64,000 nucleotides of DNA from Pseudomonas fluvialis (lineage in GTDB: Bacteria; Pseudomonadota; Gammaproteobacteria; Pseudomonadales; Pseudomonadaceae). Location: assembly GCF_014207935.1 (NCBI RefSeq), contig NZ_JACHLL010000002.1:1-64000 (forward strand), written 5' to 3'. The notes beneath the pieces were generated by a model that was given only the letters and a program-made list of their open reading frames with translations, did not search any database and was not told where the DNA came from. Of this stretch, positions 18,234 through 26,239 are shown piece by piece. Each line of letters begins with the position of its first letter. Position 1 is the first letter of the stretch. A program made the translations under genes and the position numbers.

Positions 18234-18361
18234 CACGCACCTCCTCTTGAACCACCCACCTGCCTGAAAACATCGAATAAAGCGATTAATCCGGCGCAAA
18301 AATGCCGTTATTAAAACGATACCAACGGCACGACAATAGCCTCAACGCGAAGGAGGCCATC

Positions 18362-19129
18362 ATGCTACCCAGCCTGTTCATTTCCCACGGTGCACCGCTG
18401 CTTGCCCTGCAACCCGAAGCCACTGGACCGGCACTGCGTCAACTCGCAGACAGTCTGCCACGCCCAGAACTGATCCTGATCGTGTCGGCACATTGGCAGA
18501 GCCAGGCATTGCAAATCAGCAGCGCCGCGCAGCCTGACACCTGGCATGACTTTTATGGTTTCCCCCAGCCCCTCTACCAACTGCGCTACCCGGCGCCAGG
18601 CGCTCCAGGGCAGGCCCGCGTAATCGCCGAACACCTGGGCAATGCGGGATACCCCACTCAGCTCAATGCACAGCAGCCACGTGATCATGGCGTCTGGGTG
18701 CCCATGCTGCTGATGTACCCACAGGCGGATATTCCGGTCCTGCAACTGTCACTCCCCTATTCCGCCACACCGGAGTGGCTGATCGGGCTCGGACTGGCGC
18801 TCAAAGACCTGCGCACCAAGGGCGTATTAGTGATTGGCTCAGGTAGCCTGACCCACAATCTGGCGGAACTGGACTGGCAGGCCGGAAAGGATAATGTGGC
18901 CGACTGGGCAGCCAGTTTCTGCCAATGGCTGCTTGCCCGGCTTGAGAGCAACGACAGCGGGGCACTGCAAGACTATCGCCGCCTGGCGCCGCACGCCGTG
19001 CGCAACCATCCTACCGACGAACACCTGCTACCACTATTCTTCGCCTACGGCGCCGGCGGTGCCATGCATCCCGTGCATCAGGGTTTCAGCTATGGCGCCC
19101 TAGCCATGGACATCCTGCGCTTCGATTGA
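18362..19129 (+). CDS. ygiD: DODA-type extradiol dioxygenase (YgiD-like)
   Basis: 255 residues of the LigB-like extradiol dioxygenase superfamily. The metal-ligand motifs SHGAP (about residue 9), VSAHWQ (about 43) and RDHGVWVPMLLMYP (about 104) are present, and SGSLTHNL provides a further His. The E. coli homologue YgiD opens the ring of L-DOPA with a zinc or iron centre. ATG 18362 was chosen because AAGGAGG lies just upstream; the frame extends 20 codons further without support. It is a single gene with a shared terminator downstream. Confidence 0.87.
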   Translation: MLPSLFISHGAPLLALQPEATGPALRQLADSLPRPELILIVSAHWQSQALQISSAAQPDTWHDFYGFPQPLYQLRYPAPGAPGQARVIAEHLGNAGYPTQLNAQQPRDHGVWVPMLLMYPQADIPVLQLSLPYSATPEWLIGLGLALKDLRTKGVLVIGSGSLTHNLAELDWQAGKDNVADWAASFCQWLLARLESNDSGALQDYRRLAPHAVRNHPTDEHLLPLFFAYGAGGAMHPVHQGFSYGALAMDILRFD

Positions 19130-19139
19130 AGTCGTAAAC

Positions 19140-19168
19140 AAAAAGCCCGCTCAGAGAGCGGGCTTTTT
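19140..19168. terminator. Bidirectional terminator between ygiD-like gene and etfA
   Basis: AAAAAGCCCGCTC, a three-base loop and the exact reverse complement, flanked by A and T runs so that it works for both convergent genes. Confidence 0.87.
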
Positions 19169-19188
19169 GCTGGAATGGAAACGCTGGA

Positions 19189-20118
19189 TCAGACCAGGTT
19201 TTCCAGCTCCGGTACGGCTTCGAACAGGTCAGCCACCAGGCCGTAATCAGCCACCTGGAAGATCGGGGCTTCTTCGTCCTTGTTGATAGCAACGATGACC
19301 TTGGAGTCTTTCATACCGGCCAGGTGCTGGATGGCACCGGAGATGCCCACAGCCACGTAGAGCTGCGGAGCAACGATCTTACCGGTCTGACCAACCTGCA
19401 TGTCGTTCGGTACGAAACCGGCGTCGACGGCGGCACGGGAAGCACCAACAGCAGCACCGAGCTTGTCGGCCAGGCTGTACAGCAGCTTGAAGTTGTCGCC
19501 ATTCTGCATGCCACGGCCGCCGGAAACGACGATCTTGGCAGCAGTCAGTTCCGGACGGTCGGACTTGGCCAGCTCTTCGCCAACGAAAGCCGACTTGCCG
19601 GCATCGCCAGCACCGGAAACCTGCTCAACAGCAGCCGAACCACCTTCAGCAGCAGCGGCGTCAAAGCCGGTGCCACGAACGGTGATGACCTTGACCGCAG
19701 CCGAGGACTGCACGGTAGCGATGGCGTTACCGGCATAGATCGGACGCTTGAAGGTGTCAGCGCTTTCTACAGCAATGATTTCGGAGATCTGGTCAACGTC
19801 CAGCAGTGCAGCAACGCGCGGCAGGAAGTTCTTGCCATTGGTGGTGGCAGCAGCCAGTACGTGGCTGTAACCCTTGCCCAGTTCGGCAACCAGGGGAGCA
19901 ACGTTCTCCGGCAGTTGGTTGGCGTAGGCAGCGTTGTCAGCAACCAGAACCTTGGATACGCCGGCTACCTTGGCAGCAGCTTCGGCAACTGCGCCGCAAC
20001 CAGTACCGACCACCAGAACGTGGATGTCGCCACCGATTTTCTGGGCTGCGGTCACGGTGTTGAGGGTGGCAGCGCCCAGGGTAGCGTTATTGTGTTCAGC
20101 AACAACCAGGATAGCCAT
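19189..20118 (-). CDS. etfA: Electron transfer flavoprotein alpha subunit
   Basis: 309 residues. It carries FAD and, with EtfB, passes electrons from acyl-CoA and other dehydrogenases to ETF-ubiquinone oxidoreductase. The N-terminal domain starts [11 protein letters not shown], and the C-terminal FAD domain (about 190-309) holds [39 protein letters not shown] and [16 protein letters not shown], all family signatures. It is second in the etfBA operon; its ATG overlaps the etfB stop by one base. Confidence 0.97.
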   Translation of the reverse strand: MAILVVAEHNNATLGAATLNTVTAAQKIGGDIHVLVVGTGCGAVAEAAAKVAGVSKVLVADNAAYANQLPENVAPLVAELGKGYSHVLAAATTNGKNFLPRVAALLDVDQISEIIAVESADTFKRPIYAGNAIATVQSSAAVKVITVRGTGFDAAAAEGGSAAVEQVSGAGDAGKSAFVGEELAKSDRPELTAAKIVVSGGRGMQNGDNFKLLYSLADKLGAAVGASRAAVDAGFVPNDMQVGQTGKIVAPQLYVAVGISGAIQHLAGMKDSKVIVAINKDEEAPIFQVADYGLVADLFEAVPELENLV

Positions 20119-20867
20119 CAGATTACCTTCGCCTCGTTCTTCAGTTTCTCGACCAGTTCAGCCACGGACTTGACCTTGATGCCGGCGCTGCGGGCAGCCG
20201 GAGCTTCCACTTTCAGGGTCTTGACGGAAGAAGCGGTGGAAACACCCAGAGCGTCCGGGGTAACCACATCCAGCGGCTTCTTCTTGGCTTTCATGATGTT
20301 CGGCAGAGATGCGTAGCGCGGCTCGTTCAAACGCAGGTCGGTGGTGACGATTGCCGGCAGGCTCAGGGCAACAGTCTGCAGACCGCCGTCGATTTCACGG
20401 GTCACGTTAACCTTGTCGCCAGCCACTTCCACCTTGGAGGCGAAAGTGCCTTGCGGCATGCCGGTCAGCGCACCGAGCATCTGACCAGTCTGATTGTTAT
20501 CGCTGTCGATGGCTTGCTTGCCCATCACAACCAGTTGCGGTTGCTCTTTATCGACAACGGCCTTGAGCAGCTTGGCCACGGCGAGGGAGTTCAGCTCCTC
20601 GTTCGACTCGACCAGGATAGCGCGGTCAGCACCCAGAGCCAGCGCGGTACGCAGTTGCTCCTGGGCAGTGTTCGGGCCGATGGAAACCACGACGATCTCA
20701 GTCGCAACACCCTTTTCCTTCAGACGAACTGCTTCTTCCACGGCGATTTCGCAGAAGGGGTTCATCGACATCTTGACGTTGGCGAGGTCGACGCCGGAGT
20801 TGTCCGCCTTGACGCGAACCTTGACGTTGTAGTCGACCACTCGTTTGACAGCTACAAGAACCTTCAT
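20118..20867 (-). CDS. etfB: Electron transfer flavoprotein beta subunit
   Basis: 249 residues, the AMP-binding partner of EtfA. It starts [19 protein letters not shown] and has [16 protein letters not shown], the ADRAILV stretch, [19 protein letters not shown] and [28 protein letters not shown], all characteristic. It is first in the operon with etfA, with a 322-bp upstream region shared with the divergent ETF-QO gene. That region holds an inverted repeat over the likely etfB promoter. Confidence 0.97.
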   Translation of the reverse strand: MKVLVAVKRVVDYNVKVRVKADNSGVDLANVKMSMNPFCEIAVEEAVRLKEKGVATEIVVVSIGPNTAQEQLRTALALGADRAILVESNEELNSLAVAKLLKAVVDKEQPQLVVMGKQAIDSDNNQTGQMLGALTGMPQGTFASKVEVAGDKVNVTREIDGGLQTVALSLPAIVTTDLRLNEPRYASLPNIMKAKKKPLDVVTPDALGVSTASSVKTLKVEAPAARSAGIKVKSVAELVEKLKNEAKVI

Positions 20868-20984
20868 GGATTCCTCGTTACTCTCCGGTGAATATAAGGG
20901 TGTCGCCTAGGCGAACCTGGCCGGTGATGCATGTCGGCCGGGACCGACGAGCTCAAAAATAGGGAGCGCAAAACCGCCCGTATC

Positions 20985-21010
20985 TTGACCGTAACAGGGG
21001 TTACGGTCAA
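20985..21010. repeat. Inverted repeat over the likely etfB promoter
   Basis: TTGACCGTAAC (20985-20995), the four-base spacer AGGG, and the exact reverse complement (21000-21010). Read on the minus strand, the distal arm begins with TTGACC, which can serve as a -35 box; 17 bases further is CAAGAT, a weak -10. The repeat would then cover the promoter and could be an operator. Confidence 0.5.
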
Positions 21011-21072
21011 TACGAAGACGCCCGCAGGCAAGCGTCCGCGCGGGCATATTACCAGCCTCGGAAAAAATTCAA

Positions 21073-21084
21073 ACAAACGTTTGT
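21073..21084. promoter_or_regulatory. PsrA-type operator palindrome
   Basis: ACAAACGTTTGT is a perfect 12-bp palindrome that matches the PsrA pattern CAAAC-GTTTG. It abuts the -35 box of the ETF-QO promoter. From memory, PsrA of P. aeruginosa represses etfBA and the ETF-QO gene and is relieved by long-chain fatty acids, which fits this position. psrA itself is not in the window. Confidence 0.7.
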
Positions 21085-21085
21085 A

Positions 21086-21114
21086 TTGGACCTAGACTTG
21101 CCTATAGATATAAT
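21086..21114 (+). promoter_or_regulatory. Sigma70 promoter of the ETF-QO gene
   Basis: TTGGAC at 21086-21091, 17 bases, then a consensus TATAAT at 21109-21114. The start site would be near 21121, giving a leader of about 70 nt. The PsrA-type palindrome lies one base upstream of the -35. Confidence 0.8.
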
Positions 21115-21189
21115 GCTGCGGCTCGGGCTAGGGAACGCCAGGGCTCACCCTAAGAAAAGCACAGATTAGCCTTGAGTAGGAGATTGACT

Positions 21190-22845
21190 GTGGAACGCGA
21201 ATACATGGAATTCGACGTCGTCATCGTCGGCGCCGGCCCCTCCGGCCTGTCCGCCGCCTGCCGACTGAAGCAGAAGGCCGCCGAAGCCGGTCAAGAGATC
21301 AGCGTTTGCGTGGTCGAGAAAGGTTCCGAAGTCGGCGCCCACATTCTCTCCGGCGCAGTATTTGAGCCCCGCGCCCTGAATGAACTGTTCCCTGACTGGA
21401 AGGAACTGGGCGCACCGCTGAATACCGAAGTCAAGCGCGACGACATCTATCTGCTCAAGAGCGAAGAGAAAGGCGTCAAGGTCCCGAACTTCTTTGTGCC
21501 TAAGACCATGCACAACGAAGGCAACTACATCATCTCCCTGGGCAACCTGTGCCGCTGGCTGGCTCAGCAGGCCGAAGGCCTGGGCGTTGAGATCTACCCG
21601 GGCTTCGCCGCCCAGGAAGCCCTGATCGACGAGAACGGTGTGGTGCGCGGCATCATCACCGGCGACCTGGGCGTCGACCGTGAAGGCCATCCGAAGGAAG
21701 GCTACTACACCCCGGGCATGGAACTGCGCGCCAAATACACCCTGTTCGCCGAAGGCTGCCGTGGCCACATCGGCAAGCAACTGATCAAGAAGTACAACCT
21801 CGACAGTGAAGCCGATGCCCAGCATTACGGCATCGGCATCAAGGAAATCTGGGATATCGATCCGGCCAAGCATGAGCAGGGCCTGGTGGTGCATACCGCC
21901 GGCTGGCCACTGTCCGACGAGAACCCAGGCGGCTCCTTCCTCTATCACCTGGAAAACAACCAGGTGGTGGTCGGCCTGATCGTCGACCTGTCCTACGGCA
22001 ATCCGCACCTGTCACCGTTCGACGAGTTCCAGCGCTACAAGCACCACCCGGTGATCAAGCAGTACCTGGAAGGCGGCAAGCGCGTCGCCTACGGTGCTCG
22101 CGCCATCTGTAAGGGCGGCCTCAACTCCCTGCCGAAGATGGTATTCCCGGGCGGCGCGCTGATCGGTTGCGACCTGGGCACCCTGAACTTCGCCAAGATC
22201 AAGGGCAGCCACACCGCCATGAAGTCTGGCATGCTGGCCGCCGAATCCGTGGCCGAAGCCCTGCTCGGCGGCAAGGAAGGCGGCGACGAACTGACCAACT
22301 ACGTCGACAACTTCAAGTCCAGCTGGCTGTATGAAGAGCTGTTCTGCAGCCGCAACTTCGGCGCTGCGATCCACAAGTTCGGCGCCATCGTCGGTGGCGC
22401 CTTCAACTTCATCGATCAGAACATCTTCGGTGGCAAGATTCCGTTCACCCTGCACGACAACAAGCCGGACTACGCCTGCCTGAAGCCGGCCGCAGAGTGC
22501 CAGAAGATCAGCTATCCGAAGCCGGACGGCAAGATCAGCTTCGACAAGCTCTCCTCGGTATTCCTCTCCAACACCAATCATGAAGAGGAACAACCCTGCC
22601 ACCTGAAGCTGACCGATCCGAGCATCCCGCTGGGCAAGAACCTGCCGCTGTACGATGAACCGGCACAGCGCTACTGCCCGGCCGGCGTGTACGAAATCGT
22701 CACCCAGGAAGACGGCAATCAGCGCTTCCAGATCAACGCGCAGAACTGCGTACACTGCAAGACCTGTGACATCAAGGATCCTTCGCAGAACATCACCTGG
22801 GTGGCTCCGGAAGGCACCGGCGGCCCGAACTACCCCAACATGTAA
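21190..22845 (+). CDS. Electron transfer flavoprotein-ubiquinone oxidoreductase
   Basis: 551-residue membrane-associated FAD and [4Fe-4S] enzyme that passes electrons from reduced ETF to ubiquinone. The N-terminal FAD motif is VVIVGAGPSGLSAACRLKQ. The quinone-binding and membrane-associated part is in the middle (GCDLGTLNFAKIKGSHTAMKSG). A C-terminal ferredoxin-like segment, NCVHCKTCDIKDPSQNITW, together with a preceding CPAGVYE, supplies the cluster cysteines. The GTG at 21190 was chosen (AGGAG seven bases upstream); this gives the usual 551-residue length. Divergent from etfBA. Confidence 0.96.
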   Translation: MEREYMEFDVVIVGAGPSGLSAACRLKQKAAEAGQEISVCVVEKGSEVGAHILSGAVFEPRALNELFPDWKELGAPLNTEVKRDDIYLLKSEEKGVKVPNFFVPKTMHNEGNYIISLGNLCRWLAQQAEGLGVEIYPGFAAQEALIDENGVVRGIITGDLGVDREGHPKEGYYTPGMELRAKYTLFAEGCRGHIGKQLIKKYNLDSEADAQHYGIGIKEIWDIDPAKHEQGLVVHTAGWPLSDENPGGSFLYHLENNQVVVGLIVDLSYGNPHLSPFDEFQRYKHHPVIKQYLEGGKRVAYGARAICKGGLNSLPKMVFPGGALIGCDLGTLNFAKIKGSHTAMKSGMLAAESVAEALLGGKEGGDELTNYVDNFKSSWLYEELFCSRNFGAAIHKFGAIVGGAFNFIDQNIFGGKIPFTLHDNKPDYACLKPAAECQKISYPKPDGKISFDKLSSVFLSNTNHEEEQPCHLKLTDPSIPLGKNLPLYDEPAQRYCPAGVYEIVTQEDGNQRFQINAQNCVHCKTCDIKDPSQNITWVAPEGTGGPNYPNM

Positions 22846-22852
22846 GACCAGT

Positions 22853-22880
22853 AAAAAAGGCTCCCTAGGGAGCCTTTTTT
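22853..22880. terminator. Bidirectional terminator between ETF-QO and DUF1285 genes
   Basis: AAAAAAGGCTCCC, a two-base loop and the exact reverse complement. It starts eight bases after the ETF-QO stop and lies before the stop of the convergent gene. Confidence 0.88.
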
Positions 22881-22897
22881 ATTTCCGCGTTTGCCTT

Positions 22898-23467
22898 CTA
22901 GGCCGGTAACAGCCCGATCGGGAAAAACTGCCCCGCGCTCCACACCCCCAGCCATTGCTGTCCCTCGATCTCGCGCTCTACCGCCATCTCCACCAGTTGG
23001 TAGAACACATTGCGATGGATCAGTGCCTCCAGGTTGCTACGCACCAGCAGGTAGGGGGACGGCTCACCAGACTGCTCATCCAGCACGACGCGCAGTGGAT
23101 GATCTGCATCGGCCACCACCTCATCCTCGACATTGGTGATAAAGCGCAGGCACTGCTGCTCATCCTCGCCCTCCACACGCAATTCCACCGCGACAAAGGG
23201 CGCATCGTCGACCTGGATACCAACCTTCTCGACTGGCGTAACCAGCACGTAGTCGTCGCCATCGCGACGAATGATGCTGGAGAACAGCTTGACCATCGGC
23301 TTACGCCCGATCGGTGTGCCCTGGTAAAACCAGGTACCGTCGCGGGCAATGCGCATGTCGATATCGCCACAGAACGGTGGATTCCACAGATGCACCGGCG
23401 GCAAACCCTTGCCGGCGGCGGCAGTCACCTGACTCAACAGATCGCCCGCCTTGCCCACGCCCACCAT
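22898..23467 (-). CDS. DUF1285 family protein
   Basis: 189 residues, soluble. [33 protein letters not shown] near residues 25-55 followed by [34 protein letters not shown] is the DUF1285 signature. The known fold consists of small beta-rich domains, and the function is unknown. It lies 11 bases downstream of the DUF4823 lipoprotein gene, probably in the same transcript, and ends at a shared terminator. Confidence 0.85.
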   Translation of the reverse strand: MVGVGKAGDLLSQVTAAAGKGLPPVHLWNPPFCGDIDMRIARDGTWFYQGTPIGRKPMVKLFSSIIRRDGDDYVLVTPVEKVGIQVDDAPFVAVELRVEGEDEQQCLRFITNVEDEVVADADHPLRVVLDEQSGEPSPYLLVRSNLEALIHRNVFYQLVEMAVEREIEGQQWLGVWSAGQFFPIGLLPA

Positions 23468-23478
23468 GTCTGACTCCG

Positions 23479-24084
23479 TTATTGATCGTTAAGCCCCAGC
23501 AGACGCCGGGCATATTCCTGCAACGGCGGCCCGAGGAAATCCTCCGGGTTACTGTCGTACCAGGAGAACAGACCACCACGATTACGAATCCGCGCCGTAT
23601 CAACCAACTGCCGGGTATTGGCCTCGATCAACATAATCTGAATCACCCCGCGATCAGTACCGAGGCGATCGACCGCCTCCTGATCCGCCCACTCGTCATA
23701 GGTGCCGATACGATCATCGACACTGGCAAAACGACAATACAGCAGGTAATGCGCTCCGGCCATGCGGGTTTCTGCCATGGCCTTTTCCAGCCCAAGCGGT
23801 CCGCTGGCCCGCCGCACCAAGGGGAAATACTCGACAAATCCTTCGAACGCCTCATCCGCGACCACGTTCGGCCGCACAACGCCATTACCCTGCGGTGCAA
23901 AAGTGCCCTGGGCGATATAGATGAAAGAGTCCGGCTGCAGGCGCCAGTTATAAGCTCGCCGAATGTCGCTGTGATCCAGCACACCAGCATCGCGCAGCTG
24001 ATACTCGGTACCGGCGGCCATGTCACTGACCTTCATGCAACCAGCCAGCATGACCAGCAACAGCGCAAGCAACAGATTAGGCAT
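23479..24084 (-). CDS. DUF4823 family lipoprotein
   Basis: 201 residues. A lipoprotein signal peptide, [21 protein letters not shown], has the lipobox LAGC with Cys19 as the lipid-modified residue; Met and Lys at the following positions do not suggest inner-membrane retention. The body contains [20 protein letters not shown] and [19 protein letters not shown]. The start at 24084 is supported by GGGAGA six bases upstream; the longer frame would bury the signal peptide. Function unknown. Probable operon with DUF1285. Confidence 0.82.
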   Translation of the reverse strand: MPNLLLALLLVMLAGCMKVSDMAAGTEYQLRDAGVLDHSDIRRAYNWRLQPDSFIYIAQGTFAPQGNGVVRPNVVADEAFEGFVEYFPLVRRASGPLGLEKAMAETRMAGAHYLLYCRFASVDDRIGTYDEWADQEAVDRLGTDRGVIQIMLIEANTRQLVDTARIRNRGGLFSWYDSNPEDFLGPPLQEYARRLLGLNDQ

Positions 24085-24152
24085 TGCATCTCTCCCTTGC
24101 GGCAAGACGATGCCGCACCCAGGACCCTCTGCAGATTTTGCGCCAGACTGTG

Positions 24153-25064
24153 CTACAGACCGCGCTGCCACTCCTGACGCAGGCGAATCTGTTGCGGCTG
24201 CTCGATGGCCATGCGTACCTGTGCCAGCATGCGCGCCTTGTCCGCGCCCAGGTTGCCCTTGAGCACCAGATAGTTGGAGGCATGATCACTACGGAAAACC
24301 GTATCGCGCAGCTCGAGGGTTTGCAGCAGCCGCTCGACCTCCAGGAACAGCTCCTGCTGGGTCAAAGGCGTGAAATCAGGAAAACGGGAGCGCACACGCT
24401 CGTCACCCAGCGGAAAGCTCACCACCAGGGTCGACAGATATTCCGGCTGAGCATCGTTCATCAGACGCGCCGAGTTCAGCGCATGCTGCTCGCTGTAGCG
24501 CTGACCACCCAGACCGTTGAGAATCATCACCGAGCGGGTAATACCGGCCTGCCCCAGCTTGTCCAGAGCACTCAAGGTCGACTCGTAGGTCTCGCCCTTG
24601 TTGATCAGCTCCAGCACCTGATCATCCCCGGACTCGGCACCGACATAAGCCATGCGCAACCCGGCATCGGCCAGTTCCTTGAGTTCCTCCACCGACTTCT
24701 TGCGCAGATTGCGCGGCAGGCAGTAACTGGAAACCCGCTGCACATCGGGCATGTATTCGCGGATGGCGGTGAGGATATTGAGCAGCCGCCGGGTCGGCAG
24801 CACCAGAGCATCGCCATCGGCCAGGAAGATGCGCTGCACGATCAACTGTTCGCCGGCACGCCGGATCTCGTCCAGCACCTGCGCCTCGTCACGGGCGCGG
24901 AACTTCTTCTGCGGCGCGGTGTACATCTCACAGAAGGTGCAGCTGTTCCACGAACAACCGTTGGTGACCGGCAGAATCAGCGAGTGCGCTTCGCTCGGCG
25001 GACGGAAGACCGGTTCGATGTACTGAATGGGGAAAGCGGCAGGCGACATGTTGATAACACCCAT
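24153..25064 (-). CDS. Radical SAM protein with CX4CX2C motif
   Basis: 303 residues. A radical SAM core with the cluster motif CSWNSCTFC at about residue 37, which is CX4CX2C rather than the common CX3CX2C. AYVGAESGDDQVLELINKGE (SAM-binding GAE motif) and ILNGLGGQRY follow. The C-terminus has a helical stretch ending RLRQEWQRGL. No B12-binding or auxiliary cluster domain is visible. Similar proteins are widespread in Pseudomonas but have no established reaction that I know. An ATG at 25064 or the in-frame ATG at 25049 could be the start; neither has a strong ribosome site. Confidence 0.85.
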   Translation of the reverse strand: MGVINMSPAAFPIQYIEPVFRPPSEAHSLILPVTNGCSWNSCTFCEMYTAPQKKFRARDEAQVLDEIRRAGEQLIVQRIFLADGDALVLPTRRLLNILTAIREYMPDVQRVSSYCLPRNLRKKSVEELKELADAGLRMAYVGAESGDDQVLELINKGETYESTLSALDKLGQAGITRSVMILNGLGGQRYSEQHALNSARLMNDAQPEYLSTLVVSFPLGDERVRSRFPDFTPLTQQELFLEVERLLQTLELRDTVFRSDHASNYLVLKGNLGADKARMLAQVRMAIEQPQQIRLRQEWQRGL

Positions 25065-25139
25065 GAAGGAACCAGCAAAACGCGCCCGCGCATCAAGCGC
25101 GCCCTTGTCTGTAAACAGTAAATGGCCTCTGCAACGGCC

Positions 25140-25200
25140 CGCAAGACTGCCTCACGGTTTGATCCGTGGAGGCTCACAGCATCCGCGGAGAGGATGCTGG
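25140..25200. repeat. Two tandem hairpins in the tetR / radical SAM gap
   Basis: GCCTCACGG and CCGTGGAGGC (25149-25173) form a stem with one bulge. CAGCATCC and GGATGCTG (25177-25184 and 25192-25199) form a perfect 8-bp stem. Eight consecutive C follow at 25203-25210. No T-run follows, so a plain terminator is unlikely. The gap of 155 bases otherwise holds nothing I can recognise. Confidence 0.5.
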
Positions 25201-25219
25201 CGCCCCCCCCGATGCCCCA

Positions 25220-25858
25220 TCAGGCAGCCGGCTGCTCGCCGTCTCGCTTGCGCTTGTTGCCCATGCGCACGCCGATATCCATGAGGAACTGGAAGAAGCC
25301 ATCCTGATCCTCCAGCACACCACTCCAGAACGGCGAGTGGTACAGCGCTACCGCGCCATGTACCAGCGCCCAGGCAGCACAGTAGTGGAAGTACGGCGGC
25401 ACATCTTCCAGTTTGCCGTCGGCGATGCGCTCCTTGATCAGCTGGGTCAGGTGTTCGAAGTTGGAGGTGCGAATGGTGTGCAGCTCCTCGACCATCTCTG
25501 GCACCTGATTGCCCTTGACCACCTTTTCTTCCAGGCGGTCAAACAGGCGGTAGCGCTGCGGGTCGCGCATGCGGAACTCGAAGTAGGCGCGTGACAGCGC
25601 CTCTTTGTCGCGCGCGACGTCCTCGGAATGCAGCAGCGCATTCAGATCCCGCTCGTAATCGAGCATGAGGCGCAGGTAGATCTCCGCCTTGGACTTGAAG
25701 TGCTTGTAGATGGTGCCTTTGCCGATCCCGACAGCATCCGCGATCATTTCGACCGTAACGCTATCCTCACCCTGTTCAAGAAACAGCTTCAGCGCGGTGT
25801 CCAGGATCTCCTGTTCACGACGGCGAAATTCACGGACTTTTCTGGGTTCTTTTTGCAT
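25220..25858 (-). CDS. TetR-family transcriptional regulator
   Basis: 212 residues. The N-terminal helix-turn-helix (about residues 14-60) is REQEILDTALKLFLEQGEDSVTVEMIADAVGIGKGTIYKHFKSKAEIYLR, split here only by its position in the protein; the C-terminal ligand domain (about 70-200) ends in a basic tail KRKRDGEQPAA. The effector and targets are unknown. The gene stands alone between the radical SAM gene and the RgsA locus. A -10-like CATAAT lies about 50 bases upstream of the ATG. Confidence 0.9.
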   Translation of the reverse strand: MQKEPRKVREFRRREQEILDTALKLFLEQGEDSVTVEMIADAVGIGKGTIYKHFKSKAEIYLRLMLDYERDLNALLHSEDVARDKEALSRAYFEFRMRDPQRYRLFDRLEEKVVKGNQVPEMVEELHTIRTSNFEHLTQLIKERIADGKLEDVPPYFHYCAAWALVHGAVALYHSPFWSGVLEDQDGFFQFLMDIGVRMGNKRKRDGEQPAA

Positions 25859-26108
25859 AAATGGACTGACTGATCAAATCGGGTCAAAAAACGAAGGCGC
25901 GTATTATGCCTATCCGCATTGAAAATGCACGGAACATCGCTGCCACAACCCCCACTTTCGTCGAGTTCTCAGCTGCGAGGCCAAAAGCGCTTCGCCTGGC
26001 ACAGAACCAATCAGTCACTGCCAAGCGCTTCTTCTGGTATTCCAAAAGCGTTTAAAAAAAGCAGCCAGGGCCACTGGACTTCGAGCAAGTCTGACCAATA
26101 CTCGTAAC
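25859..26108. promoter_or_regulatory. Upstream regions of the tetR-type gene and rgsA
   Basis: About 250 bases without a coding frame I can support. The left part carries the promoter region of the minus-strand regulator. The right part leads to the sRNA, with CCAATACT at 26095-26102 as its likely -10 element. AAGCGCTTCGCC and AAGCGCTTCTTC (25986 and 26023) are two near-repeats that might be protein sites, but I cannot assign them. Confidence 0.4.
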
Positions 26109-26231
26109 TACCGGTGCGCGGCAACTCCCCCCCTAACTGCCCCGCCGGTCGAGGTACCGTGGACCGCGTACCTTGTTTTACTCCTAATGGTCTTGACCCG
26201 GATTCATCCCCCAGAACCCGGGTTTTTTTTA
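26109..26231 (+). ncRNA. rgsA: Small regulatory RNA RgsA (P16)
   Basis: About 120 nt between the tetR-type gene and tatD, the position of RgsA in P. aeruginosa. The likely -10 box CCAATACT (26095-26102) resembles the RpoS form CTATACT, in line with the known RpoS control of RgsA. The body has C-rich single-stranded stretches (CAACTCCCCCCC near 26122) and ends in a hairpin, ACCCGG at 26196-26201 with CCGGGT at 26218-26223, followed by eight T. RgsA is reported to bind Hfq and to help in oxidative-stress survival. The 5' end is estimated. Confidence 0.8.
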
Positions 26232-26239
26232 TCCGCGAT

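Larger units (their letters stand above)
20868..21189. promoter_or_regulatory. Divergent control region etfB / ETF-QO
   Basis: This 322-bp gap holds no gene. It contains, from left to right, an etfB leader, an inverted repeat with 11-bp perfect arms (TTGACCGTAAC at 20985-20995 and its complement at 21000-21010), a second imperfect hairpin around 21015-21045, the palindrome ACAAACGTTTGT at 21073-21084, and the ETF-QO promoter at 21086-21114. The individual sites are listed separately. Confidence 0.75.

Noticed and set aside
20865..21076. Small 70-codon frame upstream of etfB
   Set aside because: It covers the inverted repeats and promoter of etfB, has no ribosome site and no family.
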